Below, one piece after another: positions 49,200-59,694 of a stretch of 64,000 bases of DNA. Location of the stretch: the NCBI GenBank assembly GCA_020091685.1, contig CM034594.1, positions 36,457,733 to 36,521,732 of the forward strand, given 5' to 3'. Position 1 is the stretch's first letter. The number at the start of each line of letters is the position of its first letter. A model generated the notes under the pieces. That model did not search any database. It was not told where the DNA came from and saw nothing but the letters and a program-made list of their open reading frames with translations. Made by a program: the position numbers and the translations under genes. The stretch is from Lutjanus erythropterus. Taxonomy: Eukaryota > Chordata > Actinopteri > Lutjaniformes > Lutjanidae.

Positions 49200-49535
49200 C
49201 GAAGTACCGGAAGTTAACAAGCCGCCATTACTGCGGTGGTGTCTCCCTACAGTATGGGCGCGAATTAATGCAAGCAAATAAAAGGAACCTTCAGCAGTTA
49301 CTGAGTGCCGCTTTCAATCCAACTATCCACTATTAGCAAGTGACAGCAGACATGGTATCTAGAAGGGAACCCCAGATCCGCAAGATCTCGTGAGAGTGAA
49401 CGTTTTGACTGAAACCACGAAAAATCTCATGAGAGTCTTGCAAATTTGAGGTTCCCTAGACCAAACAGGCAGACACAGAGAATGACAACATGAGGTGCCA
49501 CCGCAACAATGGCGGTGCTGCAAGATGGCGGAACA
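49200..49535. promoter_or_regulatory. Promoter-like patch with ETS, YY1 and decayed TCTCGCGAGA motifs
   Basis: A perfect ETS/GABP site ACCGGAAGT lies at 49206-49214, followed 8 bp later by GCCGCCATTA (49222, a YY1 site pointing left). TCTCGTGAGA (49386-49395) and TCTCATGAGA (49425-49434) differ from TCTCGCGAGA by changes typical of CpG decay. A YY1 site AAGATGGCGG lies at 49522-49531, with CAATGGCGG 15 bp upstream of it, both pointing right. This combination is typical of TATA-less CpG promoters, here with outward-facing YY1 sites. It could be an internal fchsd2 promoter, a transposon promoter or a dead retro-insertion. Confidence 0.4.
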
Positions 49536-52500
49536 CACAAAGCGGTCATTGGATTCATCCATAAATTCTTCACAATAAAGGTTTGACTGTGAAGCAGCAA
49601 AATCAGGATGCAAACACACAGGCAAACATGACTGACACATCCTCACACACAAAATGACGGTCTGACAGACACACCTCTGCTAAGCAGCTGAGTGACGGTG
49701 ATGTCATTATTTTAAATACTGTACAAACATGTCAGTCTGACACACACACACAGACATCATCACACGCAGGATGTTTTCTTTGTCCCGGCAGTCATCAGTC
49801 TCAGACGTGACTCTGATTTGGCAGTTTACACACACACACACACACACGCAGGAGGACATGCACATTAGAGCAGCTGGGTGACTCATTTTTCTTGTCTGTC
49901 TGAACCATGAAATAAGTTGCCTTTATTCAGAATATTAATTAGAAACAAAGGTGAAGCTCATTAATGTTTCTATCTCTTTGGCTTTCTGTTTCTTTCTTTG
50001 CTCTTTCCCCTTTGTGTAATTTCCTCAGATGCTCTTCTCCGTCTCCTTGTTTCTGTTTCTCCTTCTCCCTCACCCTCACATACTCTGCCTCAGGCGTGAA
50101 TGAGCATCTATACTATGAGGCCAATCTGAATAATAGATCCTTAGCTCCTTGTGACAGAAGGACAGGACTGCGGGGAAACACGCACATACACAAATACATG
50201 TGCGCAAACACACAAAGGGAATGAGGGACATCGCCGGAGGGAAGCAATCTGCTCGTCCCCTCTCCCTCCTCTGCGTTTTTTTTTTTATTTGTGGTGTTTA
50301 CAGGTCTTCACCTGAAAGTCACTGATAACAGCTCGAGCAAAATCTGCATCACAAGAAAAGTAGCAGTTCTTTTCACACTTCCAGACATTTTTTGCTCCAC
50401 AGAGAGACAGTTTGTTGAGAAACAGCCTAAAAACAGCATCACCGGCAGACATCAGAATAATAGCAGCAGTAGAATATATGCATAACCAATACAGCTGAGA
50501 AAACAGCAATCCAGTTTTTGGGGATTCTGCATTCATCATGTTTTTTTTTTTTGCACCGTCTCCATTTTCAGCAGAATTTATATTTCTCCTACATAATCCA
50601 TCATGCTCTTTGCATTGCCATGAACACAATCCATTAGACACGGCCATGGGAGGACATTCTGGAATAGGGACACGTAATACTAAATTGTATTATTTCGATA
50701 TGTTACAGACAGCGGTGGAACAAGATCATTTACTGAAGTAACAGCACTAATTACCACACTGTAAACAAATATTCTGAGTAAAAGGGCTGTTAAAATGTTG
50801 CTAAAGTGAAAGTATGTAATTATAATCATATCAGAAAATCAGGAAATTGTATTTAATTTTGAGGTTGACTTGAAGCTCAGGCAGGGTGCCTGCAGGCTGG
50901 AGGGACACAAAGCCTACATGAGAACAAGACGAGCGCAGCATTTTACTTTAACAATAACAAGTGACATCAAGTCCTCCACTGTAAGTTGATCAGCTGTTTA
51001 TAACTGTCAGCTGCCAAATGTAAAACTAAGCCTGTTAGCCCAAAAACAAAACCCAGTTCTCTGAAAATACACACTCCTTTTTGGCTTTACTACGTTTCAG
51101 ACCCCATTAACATGTTGCTCAGTTTAACTGTTAAAAAAATCAACTCCTTCTCAAAGATTATTAATGATTTCTGAGGACACAAACAGACACTAACTCATTC
51201 AGCCAACTTTCTGCATGAATTTTTTTTATTCAGAGCATCCCAAACAAAAACAGACGTTCCACACTGGAATGGAAATTACAAAGGAGAACACCCCGGCTGT
51301 AGTGTTACATGTGGAAAAGCAAGTATTTCTACTGAGCATGTTTCCTTAATCTCTGATGACATGTCAGGGTGATTTTAAATCAATAAATATATCACAGATT
51401 TCTCTTTTAAAGTATTAAAAGTAAAAGTACTTATTTTGTAGAAAAAACTGCACTCCGACCGATTATATATGATATAATTAAATTATTGTTATTTGTTTTA
51501 TTATTCATGCATTTACAAGCAGTGTTTTATTGCTATAGTTGGCTGATCTGTTTTGTTTAGGACTGCATTGATTGATTATTTTTATTATGGATTAATGCTG
51601 CTGCTGCTTATTTTTTGGTTAATCGGTTACAAAATCTGACAGTAGTGAGAAATGTCGTCATCATCACCTAGAGCCCAAAGTGACGTCTTCACAATGCTTT
51701 GTTTTGTGCAACTAATAGTCCAAACTAGAGCTGAACAGTAGGCAAAAAAACAAACATATTGCAGTTATTTAATTTTCACTGAAAAAAAATCTAAAAATGT
51801 CAATGACGTTAAATTTGCTGGGATCTGTACAAAACAAACATGCTCTGTTATGTCTGGAGAATATGATTTGCAGGCTGGGGCATCTCTGTAGCGCCACAGT
51901 GCTTCATTTATAATGGTACGCTGTGATTATTTTTTATTTTTATCAAAAAATAACAGCTCCTGCAATTTGGATATTGCACTTGGCCATCAATTAATTGTTC
52001 AGTTTTAGTCCAAACCTCAGAGTTATTAGAAATACATTAGAATAATTAAAAAGAAGCCAAGCAACAAACAATGTTAGTGCAGTAAAAAGGACAATAATTC
52101 CCTCCAAACTGCAGTGAAGTAAAAGTAGAAAGTGACAACAGAATACTCAAGGGAAGAACAAGTACTTGTGCAAATGCACTTAGTTACATTACATCACTTC
52201 TTACAGATATTTCTACAACAGTTCACCAGCTCTCTTTAGGTACATCACAACCTTGTCTGTCTTTCATGTTAAACCTTACAGAAGAATACAATGAACTGAC
52301 AGTGAAAGATGTTAGGAATAAATCACAGTGGTTTCTTGGAGATGAGGGATGAGGACTCTTGTGATTAAACGCCTTGTTTAGATTTGAACTTCACACTCAC
52401 TGCTCTGACTGTGGCTGCAGGAATAATGTATACGTTAGACTGAGAGAGAGCTACTGTCCTTGTCAATGCGACAGTGGTGGTGAAAGGGCAGCGGAGGAAG

Positions 52501-55500
52501 AGACTGCTCCACGTCTCCCTCTGCTGTCAGCAGCCCGATGCTCTTCTGACTGTCCGTCTGTCAGACACACCACACACACTCCTCCACTTACACCTCTGCT
52601 GCCCTGTCTGCTCCACCGTGCTGAACTTATTGTTCAGGCTGATGCAGTCATTCAACCCAAACACACACACACACGCATGCACACACACCCTTACTGACCG
52701 GCGATATGGGGACGGGGCTTTTTTCTGGAAGCTGACTCACTGCGTTTCAACACTACCGTAAATGGATGAAAGAAGGAGGGGAGGAAGAGGAGAAAGGGGG
52801 AGGAGGAAATGAGTGGAGTGATGAGGGAACATTTAGAGAGAAGTCAGCCAACAACACACCCTTAATGACATAATTTCCTTCATAATTTCCCATTGTTTTA
52901 GTCCGTGTTGTGTGTGCTAGTTGTACATTTGTGCGGTTTGTGTGCATATTAAAAAAAAAACATGTTTTTGTGTTTACTGTCTGCTTAAGAAAGGTCAGTG
53001 GAGGTGTTAGTGGGAGGTTGCAGACTAATTCATCCCCTGGCCAGCAGCAGAGAATGGGTGCAGGTTTCTGAGAGTGTGAGCTTTTATAAAGTACTTTGGC
53101 TAAAGGAGAGTGCGAGTGTCTGAGTATTTGAGTGTGTGTGTGTGTGAGTATTTGAGTGTGTGTGTTTGTGTGTGTCTGCGGTCTGTCTGTTTTGTTGAAT
53201 TGGAATCTGAACCCCCTCACCTTCCCCTGCAGCTGTTAGAACGCTATCCAAAGAACACTTACACTCACACTCACACACATACCCTCTCACACACTCACTT
53301 TTCTGTCTGTCTCTCACTCTTTTATACCTTTTCAAATGCTCACTCTTCCTCTCTTCTCCTCCTCTTCTCCTCCTCTCCATTAGCCTCTCTCTCTCTCTTT
53401 CCTCTCTGTCTGATGTGCCTGTTTGGCAGCGTGGCCTGCAGCTTGGCAGCTCTACCAGCCTCCCCATAGAAAGGCCGCTCATTTGGACTGCATACTTCAT
53501 TAAAACGTCTTTATATCGCCACATCAGAAACCGTAATGATAAGAGCTGTCAAATGAAAACATCTGCTCGGCTTCTGTCCTTCCTTTGACTTTCTTGCCTC
53601 TCATTGTCTGTCTCTTTCTCTTCTCTTTTTCTTTCTTTCAGTTTAGTTTAATTCATAAAAATCTGTGTTCGGGAAGCGATGCCACTCCAGTGTTGACACT
53701 TAACTCTGTTAATTTGATTGCTATTTTTATCTAACTTTTACTTAAACACCCACACAGGTGTTTTCAATTACTCTACTCCACTATGCTTGGAATTACAACG
53801 CTCACAGGCAAGTCGTCCCGCCCTAATGAGTGCAGCAAAACTAACAGGAGAGTGAGGGAGCTGTCAGTCAGTCACAGTGTGTTCACGCCCACACAGTCTT
53901 GAGGAGAGCTCTAATTAAGTGTAAGTGAAAACACCGGCGTGGGTGGAGTGTGGGTTATGTTTTTTTTATCATATTGTGACCTCAGGGGCAGATACATCGT
54001 GTTTGACTTGTTCACTATGGCGACAGTCACAGTTTTAAGTGGTTTTTGATGGCTGATATTGTGTGAAGATTGGGCAGTTTGCCAAAAAAGACATGAATAC
54101 TACAAAAGCTTCTTGTTTTCGTTGGAACTCGCTCATCACTGTGTCTCTTCCTACTACCTGCCTAATATATTTACGACTGTGTAAACATACATTTGAATAA
54201 GCTTTTATTCATCTAATGCCTGCAGGAGGTGCCTGAAACATTTTGCTACATATCATTTTGTGTTAGTAAGTGAAACAAACCATTATAACTCAGGGCCACC
54301 TCGGTGTTCTCCCTTCTGGTCACTTCTTTTAGTATCTGCAGATTTTGTCAGACAGTCCCTACCTCACCTTGACATGATCCCCAAACAACACAATTTTTTA
54401 ATGAACTCTTGACTGGCATATCACATTAAAGACAGATGATTTAAGGACGCTGATGTAGAGATTTTGGACAAGTTATGGGTGAAACGGGTGAATAGGATTA
54501 AACTATGTTCTATCCGTGCTATAATTCAACTCATTAAGTTTAAAGACATCCATCCGCTGCACTTTTCCAGACCAAGCTGGACAGAATCTTTCCTTCTGTC
54601 TCTGCTTCCTGTCATAAGTGTCATAATTCAGATGATGGGACCTTCTGCCATCTGATTTGTCCAAATGCACTAGTTTCTGGTATTTTTAAGTTGGACAGTG
54701 ACATGTAGAGCAGAGAGCTAATCCCTGATGGTCTTTTTGTGATATTGAGTTGCTCTGACTATTCTTTTACTTGCTGTACAACAAGCACCCATATTTTTAT
54801 AGTCATAGGAAAAAGGGTTATCCTGCAAGAGTGGAAACCAGTCTCCCCTTCCTGCTTTAAAACATGTCTAAATGACATGGTTTCTTGTCTATATCTTGAA
54901 GAAGTTTAATATACCCTGTCTAATGCCAACCCCATGTTTCTGAAGATCTGGGGACCTTTTGATTGATCCTATTACACTCAATCCACTTGTGGACATTGTC
55001 CAGATTGACATGCACATGTGCAGCTTTTCTGTGAGCTGGCAGTTTGTTTAATTTTGTTTTGCTTTGTTTTTGTTTGTTTTTTTGTACATTTTGTCAGGTA
55101 TGTTGTGGGAAAAAGAGAAAAAAATATTCATAAGTAAAATTAAAAAGATGCCAAGACTTTGAGGAAGAACATAGAAAAATTCATGCTGTCATTTGGAACC
55201 AAAAACCTGTGAAATTTGGAGAGCTCTGTCAGAATGTTTTTTTAAAAGTTGGAATAACAAGCACTGCTGTTCTGGAAATTGCCCATCCATCCATCCACCA
55301 AGAGGTCATTTTATGTAGTGAGGTCTAGATTAAAAAATAGTCTCACTACAATGGCACAAATACAATTGGATTCGCTGAATCCACAAGAGTCTCGATTTCC
55401 AGCCATTGCCTGCCCAATTTTTGATATTCCAATACTATTGAGGGACCGTGCTGCAAAAGACTGCATGTTTTTTGCCCTTAAAGAATGTAGATTATATATA

Positions 55501-56083
55501 AGAAAAAACTACACACATAGACTATATATTACATACTGGCCCATGCCTAACTGTCTAGCATGACATGGTGAGTGCCAATGGATTCCAAAAGTCCTTTGGG
55601 TTCACATCATATTTTCTCTCCAGCTTTGAAAGTGAGCTTCCTAGAACGTCTGACACACAGTAATGATGGTTGAGGACGAGGGCGTCCTGACCTGAGGGTG
55701 AAGTTGTTCCTCCAGACTCAAAAACAAAAGGGACAGAGAGGACACAAGCTTTGTTATGGTCAAGCTCCCAGTTACAAATGATGAGGTTAAACGATTGCTG
55801 GAAGTTTGATGACGGCGATGGTGTGACGGTGAAAATTCAGCGGCCCTTCAGGTCTGAATGAATGTCGAAAAAAAACTAGTTTATCGCCAAAGCTTTTGTA
55901 TTAACTGGCTTTATTCGGTTACTCTTTAAGTGTCTTTCTCTCCTGTCTGTCTCTTTCTTGGCGTCTCCTCCTGATTCCCTTGTACTCTTAACTTTATTAT
56001 TAAGGATTATGGAATTACATTGAATTAATCCATTCTTCGCTGTAACCCTGAGGTCCTTCTCTCTCTCTCTCTCTGTCCTCTAG
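49536..56083. other. Intronic noncoding stretch
   Basis: Remainder of the intron between exons f and g. It contains CA/TG-rich tracts (about 49830-49850, 52660-52690, 53137-53175, 53258-53285) that create His/Thr-rich or Cys/Val-rich spurious open frames, pyrimidine-rich DNA at 53330-53405, a partial family-B-like end near 51562-51600, and a family A repeat. No exon between the matching ends of exons f and g is needed to complete the protein. Confidence 0.65.
51723..51975 (+). repeat. Dispersed repeat, family A, copy 2
   Basis: Matches 4925-5230 in the same orientation, including 'tttgctgggatctgtacaaaacaaacat', 'tctggagaa', and 'aggctggggcatct' in order. It is diverged and non-coding. Confidence 0.6.
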
Positions 56084-56206
56084 GCCTTGGATGGCAGGAT
56101 CTATGAGCATGTGAAAGACTACCTGGTAGCGCTGTGTCGTACCGAGCTAGAGGCCTCCCAAGCCACACACAACACCTTCCAGTTCCTGCTGGACAAATCC
56201 ACCAGG
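56084..56206 (+). CDS. fchsd2: fchsd2 exon g (end of F-BAR helical core)
   Basis: A 123-bp, phase-0 exon after a long CT-rich tract with acceptor 'tcctctag', donor 'agg/gtgagt'. It encodes 41 residues beginning ALDGRIYEHVKDYLVALCRT, then ELEASQATHNTFQFLLDKST and R. It corresponds to FCHSD2 'ALDG-(V/I)Y(D/E)H-KDYL-A--RTELE--QA--NTFQFLL', the last long helix of the F-BAR fold. The intron position after exon f (Q/ALDG) agrees with direct continuation of the known protein. Confidence 0.95.
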
Positions 56207-57188
56207 GTGAGTCAGATGCGGTGACAGACACAGACCTTCTGTACTCGTTTGTAACTTGTAGACTTGTACTGCTTGTAGAAATGCAAAACAGACACTCTGG
56301 GGAAAATCCATCAATCTTCTTGACATCATAGCACGATCATAGTGCTTATTTTGCCAAAATAGTGTGTTTTTCTCAAATGAAATGAACAGGACAGCCTTGA
56401 CATTTTGAGTTTGTTTGTTATTACTAGGCACTTTTTCTTATGCTACACAGTAGGGGAATTGTGACGTTAATAAAAAAAATTCTAACTTAGCAACTCAGGA
56501 ATGCTAACAAGGCATTTCCAAGGAACTCGAAAGAGAAATGCTGAAACACAGTCTTAGGGAAATTAAAAACTTTTGCATTAATGTGTTAAGCCTGCAGTCC
56601 AAAGGTTGTGTTGATTGAATATTTTCTGTAATTGCCTGAATTTCAGAATGAGGGTGAGCTAACACAAGCAAGACTGTCAAAGTACATAATTTAGGTAACT
56701 AAATCTAGGCTATCAGAAAAGATTTCCTCTACATGTGGTCATCATCACTGGCCCATCACACTGATGAGCTATAGACCGGAGGGTTCAAGCACATCTGTGA
56801 CCACTACAGGTCACAGAGGGGTGCAGCTGTGCCTCTGGTGCAGAAGAAGTATATGCTGCAGGATTTCCTCCTGGTGAAGCGAGTGCTTACAGTTTCGGGA
56901 CATACTACTTTCAGAGAGTCGTTGTTTTTTATATCTTTCATATCTGCCTGTTTAGGCGCAGTGGCTGCTGGGTTCTAGTATCCTCTGCTGTCACTGTGGG
57001 AAATAAATCATTAATTTGCTTCATGTGATGTTAACATGAAAAGTGACGGCACAGTCGGTTTCTCTGTTCATCTTTTCTTTCCATGCACTTACTGCATAAA
57101 TGCATAATCTGTAAGTTTATTGAGTATATCAAATGTTATGCTCAATGTGGTGCTCAAAGATAAAAAAATGATTTGAAAAATTTAAAAC
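56207..57188. other. Intronic noncoding stretch
   Basis: First part of the intron between exons g and h. I see no exon, RNA gene or recognisable repeat in it. Confidence 0.5.
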
Positions 57189-57575
57189 CAGTGTCTCTTT
57201 CCAAAAATCATGACCTGGTTACTCAAGATAATCCACAGGTCTTTCTTTCTAGTAGAAAGAAAGTAGATCTGGTAGATTCTAAAGTAGTTCTGATAGATTC
57301 TGCAGCAGAAAGAAAGTAGTTCCTACATGAAACCTGCTCACAATAAGGTGTGTGGATGAACTTGAGTAAACATCATGATTTTTAGAAAGAGACACTGCTT
57401 TAGAATTTTTCAAAGCTGATTGCCATTTTGTCCCATTTTACTGGAGAGAAGGCAGGCATCTCTATGGCCGATAACTCCAAAGTCTTCAACTCACATTAAA
57501 ACAAATCTAGAATGATAAATAACAGTACAGGTCAGGGACAGATATGTATTTTTGATTTTTGGGTGAACTGCTGTC
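57189..57575 (-). mobile_element. Foldback-type non-autonomous element, copy 2
   Basis: Inverted arms at 57190-57240 ('cagtgtctctttccaaaaatcatgacctg', then 'actcaag', then 'ccacag') and 57348-57396 ('tgtggatgaacttgagtaaacatcatgatttttagaaagagacactg') form a long imperfect stem. The downstream blocks 'cattttgtcccattttactggagagaaggcag' and 'aacaaatctagaatgataaat', and the end 'atatgtatttttgatttttgggtg', match the element at 43972. It lies between exons g and h. Confidence 0.75.
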
Positions 57576-57620
57576 GTTGAAACTAAATGTGTTTTATTAC
57601 CATTAAAAAATTTAAATCTG

Positions 57621-57815
57621 GAGCGTCCTCGAGCTCAGTTGGTAGAGTGTCTGCCCCGTGTGCTGAGGCTGTCAATCCTCTGCAGCGGCCGCCGGTTTGA
57701 AAGGGGATGACACGCAGCAAATGGGCTGCAGGTCTCCCACCTGCGGCCCATTTGCTGCGTGTCATCCCCTCTTCCTACCCTCTTTCCTGTCATATCTTCA
57801 GCTGTCCCTATTTAA
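57621..57815 (+). mobile_element. tRNA-derived SINE with inverted internal duplication
   Basis: The head resembles a tRNA: A-box-like 'gagctcagttggtagag' and B-box-like 'gccggtttga'. The tail 'cctgcggcccatttgctgcgtgtcatccccctct'-like stretch followed by 'tttcctgtcatatcttcagctgtcc' matches a SINE type common in spiny-rayed fish as I remember it. Between head and tail, an inverted copy of the tail has been added (57703-57733), producing a near-perfect hairpin. It lies between exons g and h on the same strand as the gene. Confidence 0.8.
57702..57770. repeat. Near-perfect 32-bp palindrome with 5-base loop
   Basis: The left arm 57702-57733 and right arm 57739-57770 are reverse complements with a single mismatch (T opposite G, a wobble pair in RNA), around the loop ctccc. 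The palindrome lies within the SINE above. Confidence 0.93.
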
Positions 57816-58387
57816 ATGACGGGAAATAATAGATTATAACAGAAGTTTTCCAATCAGACAGAAAGAAAGTCCAATGCAACCTCTGTTGCACTCTACTCCA
57901 AATGAAACTGAAATCATGATCTAAGGGAGACGGATGGATTTATAACGAAAACACCACACCACAATTGGTTTTCATCAACACTGTGTGTCTGCTGAGTTCA
58001 ACACCTCTCAAAACACCATCACCTGCAGCAGCTCGGCAGTGTTGTATAACTGGTTTTGGGGGCTTATACTCACCTCGAGCTATATTACTTTTTGTACTTT
58101 TTGTCCGAAGGAACACAACTCAATAAAGCCCAAATCACAAGTTAGCTCAGGTAATAGTTGACGTGGACGGCTTTAAAGTGATACTTTAAATATCAAACCC
58201 AAAATCTATGTATGAAATGTATGTGTGAATGAGTGAATGAATGAATGAAAAACTCACCAAAAGTGGGCTTCAAGTGCGGCTGTAAAATGTTGCTTGCTTC
58301 TTCACAAAGGACCAGATTTTCTGAGGTGACAGTGGATTCCAGTATTGTGCTGGATTATAACTATGTCCCTCTGTCCCTCTCTCTCAG

Positions 58388-58483
58388 ATAATACAAGAGT
58401 TCAACCAGCAGTTGTTCATGCAGGAGAATCCAGTGTTTCACAAAGCACATGACTTCCAGTTCCAGCCCAGCGAATGTGACACG
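58388..58483 (+). CDS. fchsd2: fchsd2 exon h (end of F-BAR region)
   Basis: A 96-bp, phase-0 exon, acceptor 'ctctctcag', donor 'acg/gtgaga'. It encodes IIQEFNQQLFMQENPVFHKA followed by HDFQFQPSECDT. The pattern QLF-QEN-VFHK---FQFQP---DT matches FCHSD2 directly after the helical core, where the chain leaves the F-BAR dimer. In the mammalian protein as I remember it, the next residues are SRQLESETG; that exon was not found in the remaining 5.5 kb. Confidence 0.94.
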
Positions 58484-58824
58484 GTGAGACGCACATAGTG
58501 ACACACATGTTCATATCCATACGCATGCAGCTCAGGGCTATTAAACTTGGAGTAGTTGATTTGTTGAACTTGTATTGTTTGTATATGAACCTGTTCACAC
58601 AGCAGGACAGTCGCTTCGTCCCTCCCTTTCTGTCTCTTTCACGCACAGACACACACAGATACCAATCAGTCCCTTGTGTTGACACAGGAGAGCTACTTTT
58701 TCTGTCCCCTTCAATATTGTATTTTACATGTTTGGCTTAAGTCCTCAGCTCGTCTCAAGCAGTCGTGCACCTTTTATTCTTATGATCTGAGAGAATCCCA
58801 TTAATACATCTGGGGCTGAGAGGC

Positions 58825-58911
58825 TTGCCAAGCCGGAAATCAGAGAGCCAAAGCTCTGATCATTCTTACTCCCCAGAGAGATCTTTGGCTCTTTTGTTTC
58901 CGGCCTTTGGA
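58825..58911 (+). other. Imperfect hairpin in intron h-i
   Basis: Left arm gccggaaatcagagagccaaag (58832-58853) pairs with right arm ctttggctcttttgtttccggc (58883-58904) at 19 of 22 positions. Pairing can extend outward through 'gccaa' and 'tttgg', and inward through ctct and agag. The fold is about 87 nt, the size of a pre-miRNA, on the same strand as fchsd2. No known miRNA was recognised. It could also be a relic of an inverted-repeat transposon. Confidence 0.45.
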
Positions 58912-59591
58912 GATTTCTTTATGTTTGGATGGAGAGTTGTCCAGTTAACTAGTGTCTGGTGACGGCATGAATCTACGCTGTGTTCTAATATTAATCATTT
59001 CAACGCCAAATGTTATGTGTCCACTGGGGACTTTTCTTTGTAGTTATAGCCTCTTTTCATCTTTTAAACTTTTTATCGTCAAATCAAGTGGTCGCTGGAT
59101 GTTTAAAATATATTATTATATATATAATTATTTCAAACTGTAGAAAATCGATCCGTGCCTGTGTGATCATAATGCAGCTGTGCTGTGCTGTCTCATCCCC
59201 CTTGGGGTCTTGTTAGGCATTGCTGGCTAAAAAAGAGACGTCTCCCAGTGGACATTGGTCCTAATTCCTTTACAGCTATCCTTTTCTCTTGTGTCTGAGT
59301 CATTTTGTGCTCTCTTCTTTCTCAGCTTCTTTCACTCTCTCTCTCTCTCTCACTGCCAAATCTTCTTTCCCTCTCTGATCTTTTCCTTTTTTTTCTTAAC
59401 ACAAACTGGTGCTCTGACATTTCTCTAAACAACAATGTGCTGTTCCTTCCCTGTGTCTTCCTAATCCTGTTTAACCTTTTGCTAACACTTTTCCCTCAAC
59501 TTCTTCTTCTTCCATTAACCCCCTCCTTGTATTTGTGTGTCTGCGTGCTTGCACTGCCGCTCTTTGGTGTGCGTGTGTGCGGGTGCTTTGC

Positions 59592-59615
59592 TGTGTGTGT
59601 GTGTGTGTGTGTGTG
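59592..59615 (+). repeat. (TG)12 tract adjoining a 3' splice site
   Basis: Twelve uninterrupted TG units run up to four bases before the AG acceptor of exon i. UG repeats next to acceptors bind TDP-43-type proteins and can repress exon inclusion, as in human CFTR exon 9. Confidence 0.85.
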
Positions 59616-59619
59616 CCAG

Positions 59620-59694
59620 ACTCTGAGCTCGGTGCAGCAGTTGGTGGACATTGAGCCGTCGCCCGTCAGTGCCATGAGAATGACCCTGGCACAG
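59620..59694 (+). CDS. fchsd2: Probable fchsd2 exon i, possible cassette exon
   Basis: A 75-bp segment, open in phase 0 to match exon h, with acceptor 'tgccag' behind a (TG)12 tract and donor 'cag/gtagtc'. It would encode TLSSVQQLVDIEPSPVSAMR followed by MTLAQ. Its length is a multiple of three, so including or skipping it keeps the frame. I recall no counterpart between '..DT' and 'SRQLESETG' in mammalian FCHSD2, so it may be a fish-specific or alternatively spliced insert in the linker after the F-BAR domain. The call rests on splice signals, phase and coding-like composition only; a chance open segment is possible. Confidence 0.55.

Noticed and set aside
48954-49277. 107-codon minus-strand open frame over the promoter-like patch
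   Set aside because: No recognisable domain or repeated block. Its GC-rich composition explains the open length, so it is not called as a gene.
52753-53524. Overlapping open frames of 119-155 codons on both strands
   Set aside because: They are translations of CA/TG and CT/GA microsatellites (His-Thr, Cys-Val and Arg-Glu runs), open on both strands at once, with no splice context.
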